DNA of 64,000 nucleotides from Cervus elaphus (GCF_910594005.1 NC_057824.1:22843314-22907313); one strand, 5' to 3'; positions 43,450 to 54,488 are shown, numbered from the stretch's first letter. Numbers and translations are program-made. Notes: a model not told the origin generated them from the letters alone.

Positions 43450-43588
43450 TCACGTATGCTAAGTCGCTCCAGTCGTGTCGGACTGTTTGTGATGCTATGG
43501 ACCATAGCTTGCCAGGCTCCTCTGTCCTTGGTGTTCTCCAGGCAAGAATACTGGAGTGGGTTACCATTCCCTTCTCCAGGGAATCATC
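43450..43588 (-). mobile_element. Bov-tA/BOV-A SINE, 3' half
   Basis: Antisense SINE 3' half ('tgctaagtcgctccagtcgt' to 'cccttctccaggga'). With its neighbours it forms a run of three SINEs. Confidence 0.88.
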
Positions 43589-44561
43589 TTTGAAAGAAGG
43601 CTCCCTCTTTTCCCAGACAGACCAAGCCTTACCAGTCTGCAGGAAGTGAGGAAGACAATGGAATACACATCTCAGCAAGTTCCTCCACTCCTGAGCTTCG
43701 TCCTCAGTGAAGAAAGTGTCCCCTCAAAACAGGAATTAAAGCTAAGATGTATTTGGCATCAGCCAAGAGCCCACACAAGAGCTAAACATAGCATGAGGGA
43801 GGGGACCGACTCCTTGAGGCGGAACAGGAAACTTCTTCTAATTCATTCTCTTTCCAGCCTGTGAGACAGCGAGTCTGTCGTGGGCAGGACAATTAAATTG
43901 AAATATGGCCCAGCTAAGCATAAGACCTGTTCTAACCAGAAAATCAAGCCACCCAAGGGCTAACTTTTCGGGGAGGTAGGCGGAATGAGGTCCTTGAGGT
44001 GAGGTCTAACTGTCTTGGCTGTGTCAATTTCAGAGCTAGTGGCTGGCCTTAAAAAAAAACCCAATCCCTAGGCCCCACTGAGATTGTTATTTGATAATAA
44101 GAGATATAGTCAGTAACATTTTATAACAGCTTTGCAATTAGCCCACGCCTCTTAGGCTGTATGTCATTTCCTATGAAAATGATGGGTTGTGTCTGTCTGC
44201 ATCCCTTACCTCAGAATGTGAATATCCGCGAGGATGGTGCTGGCTGTGGGGGTGTCCAGCAGGGTGGAGAGGGCAAAGCTGTGGCTGGCCCCCTTGCCAA
44301 CATCCCCTGGCATCCCTCCAGCACCGAAGAGAGGAAGCTGGTTGTCCTGAAGCAGAAAAGACAGCTCAGGAATGCCAGGAGTGGGCCTCTCTTCTAATAG
44401 TAACTCCTGGGACTCAGAGATGTTGGAACACAGAGCTAGTGAGGGGGGAGAAGAAAGCTTAAGAGATGCACCTGCTTCTTCAAATGAAAGAGGAAAACAT
44501 CCCTGAGGACCACTTGGGGGAGACCCAGACACTTGGAGATTGCTGCTCTCTGAAGCCATCA
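43589..44561. other. Unique DNA
   Basis: About 1 kb without a recognised repeat or coding signature. Confidence 0.45.
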
Positions 44562-44736
44562 TGCTATGGACTGTAGGCAAGGGATGGCCCACCAGGCTCC
44601 TCTGTCCATGGGATTTCCCAGGCAAGAATACTGGAGTGGGTTGCCATTTCCTGACCCAGGATCGAACCCACCTCTCTTGCGTCTCTTGCATTGACAGGCA
44701 GATTCTTTACTGCTGTGCCACCTGGAAAGCTCCAAT
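44562..44736 (-). mobile_element. Bov-tA type SINE, internally shortened
   Basis: Antisense SINE. The 3' tail is missing and about 20 bp are lost around 'catttcctgacccaggatcg'. The head is 'ccacctggaaagctcc'. Confidence 0.85.
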
Positions 44737-44739
44737 AAC

Positions 44740-44880
44740 AGCTGCAGCTAATATCTATTTTCAAATGAATTCACATTTAATCTCCATAAAAACTCTATAA
44801 CAGAAATGCAATTATGAGGTGCTTTTTACACACGAAGAAGAAACAGAAGCGAGGATGGGGCTAGGAGGGTTGGAGTTCCA
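44740..44880 (-). repeat. MIR fragment
   Basis: Antisense MIR-like: 'cacatttaatctccataaaa' and 'cacacgaagaagaaacagaa'. Confidence 0.55.
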
Positions 44881-45099
44881 GAGCCACGCTCTTCCTTGTT
44901 ACTGGGGTTGCCATGGTAACACCTGGGTGGGAGTAGTCCATGCTCGGGAGGAAGAGAGGATGCCTCCACGTCACCTGCTTTATAGGAAGGGGTGGAGGGC
45001 AGTGATGGGGGGAGCTACCAGGTTGAATGCCAGTGGTGGGGGCCCTTCATCTCATCCTTGCCAGCTGCCTTCTTTCAAATCTTTAGTCACTTCAAGAAA

Positions 45100-45325
45100 T
45101 ATTTTAATATTATGTGCAGAATGGATAAACAACAAGGTCCTACTGTATAGCACAGGAAGCTATATTCATCATTATCCTGTGAGAAGCCATAATGGAAAAG
45201 AGTATGAAAAAGAATATATATATGTGTGTGTGTGTGTGTGTGTAACTGATTCACTTTGCTATACAGCAGAAATTAACATAGCATTTTAAATCAACCGTAT
45301 GTCAATAAAATAACTTTTTTAAAAA
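45100..45325 (+). mobile_element. L1 3' UTR, artiodactyl type
   Basis: Sense L1 tail: 'caaggtcctactgtatagca', a tatatg/(tg)n tract at 45214-45243, 'actgattcactttgctatac' and a terminal 'caataaaataac' plus A-run. Confidence 0.88.
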
Positions 45326-45345
45326 GAAGTATTTTAAGTCCGTAA

Positions 45346-45548
45346 GCGGGCTTTCCCAGTGGCTCAGTAGTAAAGAATCCAGCTGCAATGCAGAAGACGC
45401 AGGAGACATGGGTTCCATCCCTGGGTTGGGAAGATGCCCTGGAGGAGGGCATGGCAACCCACTTGTCTGGAGACTTCCGTGGGCAGAGGAGCTTGGTGGG
45501 CTACAGTTCATGGGGTCGCAAAGCGTCAGACATGACTGAGCCGCTGTG
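45346..45548 (+). mobile_element. Bov-tA type SINE
   Basis: Sense SINE with the head 'gggctttcccagtggctcag'. There is a small duplication near the B box ('gaagacgcaggagacatggg') and a deletion near 'cccacttgtctggag'. Confidence 0.9.
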
Positions 45549-46344
45549 TACTAAGCCCCAAGCTGGGCTCTGGGCACCGGCCAGGATCATAACGATGTGG
45601 CCAGCCTTGGGTCGGTGGAGGGATGGTCCAGGGGTACCGCCACTCCCTCCCTCTGAGTCCCCCAAGTTCTGAAGCAGCCCCTCCCTCCAAGCAGGGGAAG
45701 AAAACAGCCAGCAGACTCGCTTCTTTGTTTCCTTTCTTTCCATCTTCCGACAGCCATACTTCATGTCTGACTGGGGAAGTGACGCTTCTCGACAGTGACA
45801 AATTTATGAGTTTTGACTGTTTGTGAAGTTGCCTAATTAATTCTTTATAGACTTCTATTGGTGGCAACTGAATTGGAGTTTTGAGTTCAAGAGCAAGTTT
45901 AGATAAATGATGTTCTGCTCCCTTTGGAGAACTCACCCTCCGTGCTCACGCTGTTCATCTCCCTGCTTTCCAGAAGCATCATTGCAGTGACACATGGCAG
46001 GCGGTTTCCATGGCTGACGACAACAGCGCCAGCATCTACCCTGGCGGCATGGGACCCCGGGTCATCTCCTGAGAGACCAGGGAAGCACTCCCGAACCATC
46101 TCTCCCCCTCCTCAGCACCACAGGGGTTACTTTAAAATTTCCAGCAGGTGGCCTGCAACCGATCAGGGGCCCAAGGTGACTGAACATACCTAGGAGAGGT
46201 TACGGTGAGCCTCTGTCCAGAAAGAGAGGGAAAGAGAAGGGAGATGGAAGGAGGGAAGGAGTGAGGGAAGGAACTGAGACAGAGTCAGAAATATAGTGCC
46301 AGAGGAAGCAAGGGAATGTACCTGAAATAAAGAAATAGATAATA
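45549..46344. other. Unique DNA
   Basis: No gene or repeat was recognised. A GGAAG-rich patch lies at about 46225-46275. Confidence 0.45.
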
Positions 46345-46502
46345 ATACTCATAGATAATATTTAGTGAGTGCTTGCTTGTGCTGGGCACCATGCTGGGTG
46401 CTCCTAGCGGCAATATCATTTACTCTTCATGACGACCTTCCAAATAAGTCCTGTTGTTTTCTTTACTTTTGAAGTGAAAAAAAAATGAGCTCTGAGACAC
46501 CA
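46345..46502 (-). repeat. MIR fragment
   Basis: Antisense MIR-like: 'tgtgctgggcaccatgctgg', 'tactcttcatgacgaccttc' and 'aaatgagctctgagacacc'. Confidence 0.6.
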
Positions 46503-46610
46503 AAGTGTTAGTTGCTTGGTTGTGTCCGACTCTCTGCGATCCCATGAACTGTAGCCCACTAGGCTCCTCTGTCCATGGGATTCTCCAGGCAAGAATACTG
46601 GAGTGGGTAG
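46503..46610 (-). mobile_element. Bov-tA/BOV-A SINE, 3' half
   Basis: Antisense 3' half from 'gtgttagttgcttggttgtg' to 'tactggagtgggtag'. Confidence 0.88.
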
Positions 46611-48014
46611 CTGAAGAGACTAAATACATTTTTAATTGCTCTGGTTGAGAGACAGGGAGGCAGAGAGGGTATGAGGAACCAAAAGGAAGAGAGACTGAGA
46701 GAATTCACACTTGCATTCACAGAGATGCTGAGAGACAGAGAGAAAATGACCTCCAGAAAGAAATGACATAGTTAAAAGAAATCCCCAGAAAGAGGTTGAG
46801 ATAGCTGACATGCACAGAGAAAAACAGAGAGAGAGAGATGGAGAGACACAGAGAGGACTTTTGCAAGGAGACGACTATCCCTTCACGCAAAATGAAAATT
46901 TCTGGGGACAACAACAGCGTGTATTGTAATGACAGCATGCAGCCAACACTGATAGACAGCTTTCTTTCTTCTTTTTGTTCAGCTCACATTACCATTCGTG
47001 TTCTAGAAGTGCTGAAGCACACTCCAGAGCTTGCGATGGGATGCGTAGGTTTTGGAGGCCCAGGTACTTGAGTTCAGGGCCCTGACCTCACAGCACTTTT
47101 TCCCAATGGAGGGAAGCTAGGGGATGCAGCTGGGCATTTTGCAGGGGTGCGTGGTGGCTGATGGAGGTGAAGGAGGGATTAAGGGTGGAGGTTGTCTGAA
47201 GTTCTTTCTGTTCCATCCACTCCGGGCCTTCCTCGTGGCTGGTAACCAGAGAGCTTGGTGCAGGCAGGGAGCCGGGGACACTGATGGCCTGAGGATTGAG
47301 ACCTGTGCTATGTATGTGGGATTTGTGGCTACTCCTTACAATAGGCCTGTGCATTTGGAGTGTTGTTCTTCTTATGTAGATAAGGGAACACAGCTTAGGT
47401 GGTGGGTGGTGGGACAGTGACTGGAGCCCAGCGGCCTAGATTCAGAGCCCTTGGCTTCCATCATTGAAGCTGAAGAATGGGACCAGTGTCACACGTGAAT
47501 GGACCCTGGAGGAGCCACAGCCATGCTTTCAAGATGCCTCACTGGCCCTGTTTGCAAGGAGACCACAGAGGACATGGGCATCCATCAGATGGACAGGTCA
47601 AATGTATGTGGCTTTTAGTAGGGAAAACAAATCTGAATTAACTGGAGTGCAAACCCTTGCAACTTAATTCCCCACCAGCTGCAACCAAGCAATGCTGATA
47701 CATCTGTGATTTTTGTCCCCCGCCCACTTCCATCATCCTTGACCCCATATGCAAAAGATTAAACACTGTTGGACCATTTCTACTGAAGTCTGCTCCCCCG
47801 CATCCATAATGCTGGGACTCAGAGAAGGGCAAGAATCCATCTTCTCTGTGTCCTTGACTTTGGAGCTACAATCAATCCAAAGGTCCCTCTCACAGGTCAA
47901 CAGGAGATTTGGAAACAAGATTATTATCAACAAGAAGAAGAGTGGGTCCCGAGGGCATAGCCCTAAGCTTCAGGAATAGATCAGAGCATCCTGGGGAGGA
48001 ACGATAGAGTGGAC
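46611..48014. other. Unique DNA with a GA-rich tract
   Basis: About 1.4 kb. Segment 46640-46865 is rich in gagaga/cagaga. The rest shows no recognised repeat, and its short open frames carry no known domain. Confidence 0.45.
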
Positions 48015-48140
48015 GGTGAGAGCTTGGGCCGTACAGAAGGACACACCTGTTTGTGAACTTGCCGACTTCTGCTACTTGTGAGCTGTGGGGATCTTGAGCA
48101 AGTGCTTAAACTTCTCTGAACGGCAGTTTGGTTTCACATC
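48015..48140 (+). repeat. MIR fragment
   Basis: Sense MIR-like: 'tacttgtgagctgtggggat' and 'cttgagcaagtgcttaaact'. Confidence 0.6.
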
Positions 48141-48402
48141 TTGGTGTTTCATCCTCACATGAAACACAGAAGCTGCCTGAATCCCAGTCTTTGCTCCTGC
48201 ACACAGTTAATCATCTCCTTAATTGCGGAGGTGAAGACGACATTAGAATGATCCCCAAAGGTTAGGAAAGTTTGTCAGGGATAGGATGGTCAGGAAGGGC
48301 TTTCTGGGTGAGACAGAACTTCTGCTGTAATCCTCCTCATCACCATTGTCATCATCATCATTATCACCTTAATGATCACCTCTCGAGTATCAGCTATGGT
48401 CT

Positions 48403-48601
48403 TTGTTGTTGTTGTTTAGTCACTCAGTCCTGTCCGACTGTTTGCAACCCTATGGTCTCCTCTGTCCAGGGGATTTCCTAGGCAAGAATACTGGAGTGGT
48501 TTGCCATTTCCTTCTCCAGAGATCTTACTGACCCAGGGATCGAACCCGCAACTCCTTCATTGGCCAGCGGGTTCTTTACCAATGAGTCACCTGTGAAGCC
48601 C
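48403..48601 (-). mobile_element. Bov-tA type SINE
   Basis: Antisense SINE with a (gtt)n tail at 48403-48417 and the head 'gagtcacctgtgaagccc'. It lies about 10 bp from the left TSD of the big BovB. Confidence 0.9.
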
Positions 48602-49298
48602 TATTTATGGGCTTAGTTCAGTTCATTCGCTTAGTCATGTCTGACTATTTGCAACCCCATGGACTGCAGCACGCCAGGCTTCCCTGTCCATCACCAACTC
48701 CCGGAGTTTACCCAAACTCATGTTCATTGAGCCAGTGATACCCTCCAACCATCTCTTTCTCTGTCATCCACTTCTCCTCCTGCCTTCAATATTTCCCAAC
48801 ATCAGGGTCTTTTCAAGTGAGTCAGCTCTTCACATCAGGTGGCCAAAGTATTGGAGTTTCAGCTTCAGCATCAATCCTTCCAATAAACACCCAGGACTGA
48901 TCTCCTTTAGGATGGACTGGTTGGATCTCCTTGCAGCCCAAGGGACTCTCAAGAGTCTTCTCCAACACCACAGTGCAAAAGCATCAATTCTTCGGTGCTC
49001 AGCTTTCTTTATAGTCCAACTCTCACATCCATACATGACTACTGGAAAAACCATAGCCTTGACTAGATGGACCTTTGTTGGCAAAATAATGTCTCTGCTT
49101 TTTAATATGCTATCTAGGTTGGTCATAACTTTCCTTCCAAGGAGCAAGCATCTTTTAATTTCATGGCTGCTGTCACCATCTGCTGTGATTTTGGAGCCCA
49201 AAAAAATAAAGTCTGTCACTGTTTCCCCATCTATTTGCCATGAAGTGGTGGGACCGTGATGGGACCATGAAGTCATAGCAACACCCTTGTCCAACAAC

Positions 49299-51657
49299 AC
49301 AAGAGAAGACTCTACACATGAACATCACCAGATGGCCTATACTGAAATCAGATTGATTATACTCTTTGCGGCCAAAGATGGAGAAGCTCTATACCGTCAG
49401 CAAAAACAAGACTGGGAGCTGACTGTGGCCCAGATCGTGAACTCCTTACTGCCAATTCAGACTGAAATTGAAGAAAGTAGGAAAAACCACTAGACCATTC
49501 AGGTATGACCTAAATCAAATCCCTTATGACCATCCAGTGGAAGTGAGAAATAGACTTAAGGGACTAGATCTGATAGTCAGAGTGCCTGATGAACTATGGA
49601 CAGAGGTACATGACATTGTACAGGAGACAGGAATCAAGACCATCCCCAAGAAAAAGAAAAGCAAAAAAGCAAAATGGCTGTCTGAGGAGAGCTTACAAAT
49701 AGCTGTGAAAAGAGGAAAGCAAAAAGCAAGGGAGAAAAGGAAAGATATACACATTTGAATGCAGAGTTCCAAAGAATAGCAAGGAGAGATAAGAAAACCT
49801 TCCTCAGTGATCAATGCAAAGAAATAGAGGAAAACAACAGAATGGGAAAGACTAGAGATCTCTTCAAGAAAATTAGAGATACCAAGGGAAGATTTCATGC
49901 AAAGATGGGCACAATAAAGGACAGAAATGGTAGGGACCTAACAGAAGCAGAAGATATTAAGAAGAGGTGGCAAGAATACACAGAAGAACTATACAAAAAA
50001 GATCTTCATGACCCAGATAACCACAATGGTGTAATCACTCACGCAGAGCCAGACATCCTGGAATGTGAAGTCAAGTGGGCCTTAGGAAGCATCACTATGA
50101 ACAAAGCTAGTGGAGGTGATGGAATTCCAGTTGAGCTATTTCAAATCCTGAAAGATGATGCTGTGAAAGTGCTGCACTCAGTATGCCAGCAAATTTGGAA
50201 AACTCAGCAGTGACCACAGGACTAGAAAAGGTCAGTTTTCATTCTGATCCCTAAGAAAGGCAATGCCAAAGAATGCTCAAACTACCGCACAATTGCACTC
50301 ATCTCACAAGCTAGTAAAGTAATGCTCAAAATTCTCCAAGCCAGGCTTCAGCAATATGTGAACCATGAACTTCCAGATGTTCAAGCTGGTTTTAGAAAAG
50401 GCAGAGGAACCAGAGATCAAATTGCCAATATCCACTGGATCATTGAAAAAGCAAGAGAGTTCTAGAAAAACATCTATTTCTGCTTTATTGACTATGGCAA
50501 AGCCTTTGACTGTGTGCTGCTACTGCTGCTGCTAAGTCACTTCAGTTGTGTCCGACTCTGTGTGACCCCAGAGAAGGCAGCCCACGAGGCTCCCCCATCC
50601 CTGGGATTCTCCAGGCAAGAACACTGGAGTGGATCACAATAAACTGTGGAAAATTCTGAAAGAGATGGGAATACCGGATCAGCTGACCTGCCTCTTGAGA
50701 AAACCTGTATGCAGGTCAGGAAGCAACAGTTAGAACTGACATGGAACAACAGACTGGTTCCAGATAGGAAAAGGAGTACATCAAGGCTGTATTTAGTCAC
50801 CCTGCTTATTTAACTTATATGCAGAATACGTCATGAGAAATGCTGGGCTGGAGGAAGCACAAGCTGGAATCAAGATTTTGGGGAGAAATATCAATAACCT
50901 CAGATATGCAGATGACACCACCCTTATGGCAGAAAGTGAAGAAGAACTAGAGTTTCTTGATGAAAATGAAAGAAGAGAGTGAAAAAGTTGGCTTAAAGCT
51001 CAACATTCAGAAAACTAAGATCATTTCATCCAGTCCCATCACTTCATGGCAAATAGATGGGGAAACTGTGGAAACAGTGGACGATTTTCTTTTTCTGGGC
51101 TCCAAAATCGCTGTCGATGATGATTGCAGCCATGAAATTAAAAGATGCTTACTCTTTGGAAGGAAAGTTATGACCAACCTAGATAACGTATTAAAAAGCA
51201 AAGTCATTACTTTGCTGACAAAGGTCCGTCTAGTCAAGGCTATGGTTTTTCAGTGATCATGTATGGATGTGAGAGTTGGACTCTAAAGAAAGCTGAGCAC
51301 CAAAGAATTGATGCTTTTGAACTGTGGGGTTGGAGAAGACTCTTGAGAGTCCCCTGGACTACAAGAAGATCCAACCAGTCCATCCTAAAGGAGATCAGTC
51401 CTGGGTGTTCATTGGAAGGACTGATGTTGAAGCTGAAACTCCAATACTTTGGCCTGATGCGAAGAGCTGACTCATTTGAAAAGACCCTGATGCTGGGAAA
51501 GATTGAGGGCAGGAGGAGAAGGAGACGACAGAGGATGAGATGGTTGGATGGCATCACCGACTTGATGGACATGGGTTTGGGTAGACTCCAGCAGTTGGTG
51601 ATGGACAAGGAGGCCTGGTGTGCTGCAGTTCATGGGGTCGCAAAGACTCGGACATGA
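49299..51657 (+). pseudogene. BovB ORF remnant of the inner element
   Basis: The frame order follows the BovB polyprotein. A linker (49468-49758, RYDLNQIPYDHPVEVRNRLK) and an upstream RT segment (49755-50213, ending at a stop in cagcagtga) come first. The fingers motif QAGFRKGRGTRDQIANI follows near 50385-50435 in another frame, then a stop (gttctag, 50460) just before motif A FIDYGKAFDCV. A SINE sits directly after that motif. Motif C RYADD is at about 50902-50916. The C-terminal part lies in 51253-51657. At least three disruptions make it non-functional. Confidence 0.9.
50517..50632 (-). mobile_element. Truncated BOV-A SINE inside inner BovB
   Basis: About 115 bp from '(ctg)n-ctaagtcacttcag' to 'gaacactggagtgg', antisense. 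It was inserted between the codons for RT motif A and the following 'atcacaataaactg'. The right junction shares gtgg with the target, so the exact edge and TSD are ambiguous. Confidence 0.85.
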
Positions 51658-52026
51658 CTGAGCAACTGAACTGAACTGAACTGAACTGATGGGACCGGAT
51701 GCCATGATCTTAGTTTTCTGAATGTTGAGCTTTATGTCAACTTTTTCACTGTCCTCTTTCACTTTCATCAAGAGGCTCTTTAGTTCTTTACTTTCTGCCA
51801 TAAGTGTTGTGTCATCTGCATACCTGAGGTTATTGATATTTCTCCCGGCAATCTTGATTCCAGCTTGTGCTTCTTCCAGCCCAGCATTTCTCATGATGTA
51901 CTCTGCATATAAGTTAAATAAGCAGGGTGACAATATACAGCCTTGACATACTCCTTTTCCTATTTGGAACCAGTGTATTGTTATTTGTTCCATGTCCAGT
52001 TCTAACCATTGCTTCCTGGTCTGCAT
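51472..52026 (-). pseudogene. Chimeric open frame across the BovB/BovB junction
   Basis: A 184-codon frame reads RT sequence of the outer BovB with an intact YADD box (codons 69-72). At about codon 113 (nt 51688) it crosses the insertion junction and continues as antisense translation of the inner BovB tail (SVAQSCPSLCDPMNC). It is a by-product of the nested insertion; expression is not implied. Confidence 0.8.
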
Positions 52027-52298
52027 ACAGATTTCTCAAGAGGCAGGTCAATGGTCTGGCATTCCCATCTCTTTCAGAATTTTCCACAGTTTATTGTAAT
52101 CCACGCAGTCAAAGGCTTTGGCATAGTCAATAAAGCAGAAATAGATGTTTTTTTTTTAAATTCTCTTGCTTTTTCAATGAACCAGTGGATATTGGCAATT
52201 TGATCTCTGGTTCCTCTGCCTTTTCTAAAACCAGCTTGAACATCTGGAAGTTCACGGTTCACATATTGCTGAAGCCTGGCTTGGAGAATTTTGAGCAT
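51688..52298 (-). pseudogene. BovB reverse transcriptase segment of the outer element
   Basis: The minus strand carries VQAGFRKGRGTRDQIANI (frame 52074-52298). A run of T on the plus strand at 52149-52157 then shifts the frame ahead of motif A (FIDYAKAFDCV). The next frame (52026 downwards) has GVCQGCILSPCLFNLYAEYI and the catalytic YADD box at 51811-51822. Without the insertion the frame would continue into the left block, so the enzyme is both frameshifted and split. Confidence 0.88.
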
Positions 52299-52406
52299 TA
52301 CTTTACTAGCATGTGAGATGAGTGCAATTGTGTGGTAGTTTGAGCATTCTTTGGCATTGCCTTTCTTAGGGATCAGAATGAAAACTGACCTTTTCTAGTC
52401 CTGTGG

Positions 52407-53152
52407 TCACTGCTGAGTTTTCCAAATTTGCTGGCATATTGAGTGCAGCACTTTCACAGCGTCATCTTTCAGGATTTGAAATAGCTCAACTGGAATTCCA
52501 TCACCTCCACTAGCTTTGTTCATAGTGATGCTTCCTAAGGCCCACTTGACTTCACATTCCAGGATGTCTGGCTCTGCGTGAGTGATTACACCATTGTGGT
52601 TATCTGGGTCATGAAGATCTTTTTTGTATAGTTCTTCTGTGTATTCTTGCCACCTCTTCTTAATATCTTCTGCTTCTGTTAGGTCCCTACCATTTCTGTC
52701 CTTTATTGTGCCCATCTTTGCATGAAATCTTCCCTTGGTATCTCTAATTTTCTTGAAGAGATCTCTAGTCTTTCCCATTCTGTTGTTTTCCTCTATTTCT
52801 TTGCATTGATCACTGAGGAAGGTTTTCTTATCTCTCCTTGCTATTCTTTGGAACTCTGCATTCAAATGTGTATATCTTTCCTTTTCTTCCTTGCTTTTTG
52901 CTTTCCTCTTTTCACAGCTATTTGTAAGCTCTCCTCAGACAGCCATTTTGCTTTTTTGCTTTTCTTTTTCTTGGGGATGGTCTTGATTCCTGTCTCCTGT
53001 ACAGTGTCATGTACCTCTGTCCATAGTTCATCAGGCACTCTGACTATCAGATCTAGTCCCTTAAGTCTATTTCTCACTTCCACTGGATGGTCATAAGGGA
53101 TTTGATTTAGGTCATACCTGAATGGTCTAGTGGTTTTTCCTACTTTCTTCAA
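52407..53152 (-). pseudogene. BovB linker and upstream RT segment, outer element
   Basis: Two adjoining frames (53152-52862 and 52865-52407) match those of the inner element almost residue for residue. The 152-codon frames differ only at HSI versus HSV. Both copies share the stop in cagcagtga where an intact BovB would have tryptophan. Confidence 0.9.
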
Positions 53153-53438
53153 TTTCAGTCTGAATTGGCAATAAGGAGTTCATGATCTGAGCCACAGTCA
53201 GCTCCCGGTCTTGTTTTTGCTGATGGTATAGAGCTTCTCCATCTTTGGCTGCAAAGAGTATAATCAATCTGATTTCAGTATAGACATCTGGTGATGTTCA
53301 TGTGTAGAGTCTTCTCTTGTGTTGGTGGGCGAGGGTGTTTGCTATGACCAGTGCATTCTCTTGGCAAAACTGTATTAGCCATTGCCCTGCTTCATTCTGT
53401 ACTCCAAGGTGAAATTTGCCTGTTCCTCCAAGTGTTTC

Positions 53439-53762
53439 TTAACTTCCTACTTTTGCATTACCATCTCCTATAATGAAAAGGACATCTTTTTGGGGTGTTA
53501 GTTGTAAAAGGCCTTGTAAGTCTTCATAGAAACGTTTGACTTCAGCTTCTTCAGCATTACCGATCGGGGCATAGACTTGGATTACCGTGATATTGAATGG
53601 TTTGCCTTGGAAACGAACAGAGATCATTCTGTTGTTTTTGAGATTGCATCCAAGTACTGCATTTTGGACTCTTTTGTTGACTATGAGGGTTACTCCATTT
53701 CTTCTAAAGGATTCTTGCCCGCAGTAGTAGATATAATGGTCATCTGAGTTAAATTCACTCAT
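53439..53762 (-). pseudogene. BovB APE-type endonuclease remnant
   Basis: A 107-codon frame covers the C-terminal half of the apurinic-like endonuclease: GVTLIVNKRVQNAVLGCNLK, ITVIQVYAPIGNAEEAE and VLFIIGDGNAKVGS. In this family the last motif is normally GD-(aromatic)-NAKVG. The glycine after GD here is unusual. A stop directly follows KVGS, at the junction to the next BovB segment. Confidence 0.88.
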
Positions 53763-53764
53763 TC

Positions 53765-54410
53765 CAGTTCATTTTAGTTCATTGATTCCTAAAATGTCGC
53801 CGTTCACCGTTGCCATCTCCTCTTTGACCACTTCCAATTTGCCCTGATTCATGGACCTAAAATTCCAGGTTCCTATGCAGTATTGCTCTTTACAGCACTG
53901 CTCTTTACAGCATTGGACCTTGCTTCCATCACCAGTCACATCCACAGCTGGGTGTTATTTTTGCTTTGACTCCGTCTCTTCATTCTTTCTGGAGTTATTT
54001 CTCCACTGATCTCCTGTAGCATATTGGGCACCTACTGACCTGGGGAGTTCATCATTCAGTGTCCTATCTTTCTGCCTTTTCATACTGTTCCTAGCCCTGC
54101 CCATCAGAACAAGACCCAGTTTCCCCCTCAGTCAGTCTCTCCCATCAGGAAGCTTCTATAAGCCTCTTACCTTTTCCATCAGAGGGCAGACAGACTGAGA
54201 ACCACAATCACAGAAAACTAACCAATCTAATCACATGAACCACAGCCTTGTCTAACTCAATGAAACTGTGAGCCATGCCGTGAAGGGCCAGCCAAGACGG
54301 ACGGGTCATGGTGGAGAGTTCTGACAAAACCTGGTCCACTGGAGAACGGAATGGCAAACCACTTCAGTATTCTTGCCTTGAGAACCCCATGAACAGTATG
54401 AACATATGAA
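53765..54410 (-). mobile_element. BovB 5' region of the outer element
   Basis: This is the 5' UTR and start of the endonuclease region of the minus-strand BovB. It ends at the right-hand TSD. It contains the segment that is found inverted at 19033-19092 ('catgaaccacagccttgtct', 'aatgaaactgtgagccatgc' on the plus strand). Confidence 0.85.
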
Positions 54411-54488
54411 TTATGGGCTAGCATGACGCTAAATGATCCATGTATTCTGCATTTATTTCTTGGAGACATTTTGAATTATTTATCTCAT

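Larger units (their letters stand above)
49246..51697 (+). mobile_element. Inner BovB LINE, 5'-truncated, inserted in the outer BovB
   Basis: Sense BovB of about 2.4 kb. It runs from the region between endonuclease and reverse transcriptase (about 49267) to a (ctgaa)4-like tail ending at 51686. Candidate TSD: tggtgggaccg (49246-49256) and tgatgggaccg (51687-51697), with one mismatch. An additional tgatgggacc at 49257-49266 sits at the 5' junction. A truncated BOV-A SINE interrupts it at 50517-50632. Confidence 0.9.
48605..54419 (-). mobile_element. BovB LINE, near full length, split by a second BovB
   Basis: The direct repeat ttatgggct occurs at 48605-48613 and 54411-54419. Between the copies, minus-strand BovB lies at 48614-49256 (3' end) and 51687-54410 (5' UTR, endonuclease and reverse transcriptase). 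Together that is about 3.36 kb, close to the full BovB length. The two blocks meet at the same BovB position once the plus-strand BovB at 49257-51686 is removed. The frames are broken by stops and frameshifts, so the element is dead. Confidence 0.93.

Noticed and set aside
43062..43588. Run of three SINEs as one composite element
   Set aside because: Each part has its own family signature and truncation, and no TSD encloses all three.
48720..49259. 179-codon plus-strand open frame
   Set aside because: It is the antisense translation of the BovB 3' end; the same shadow frame recurs at every BovB copy (for example 30692, 40806, 51240).
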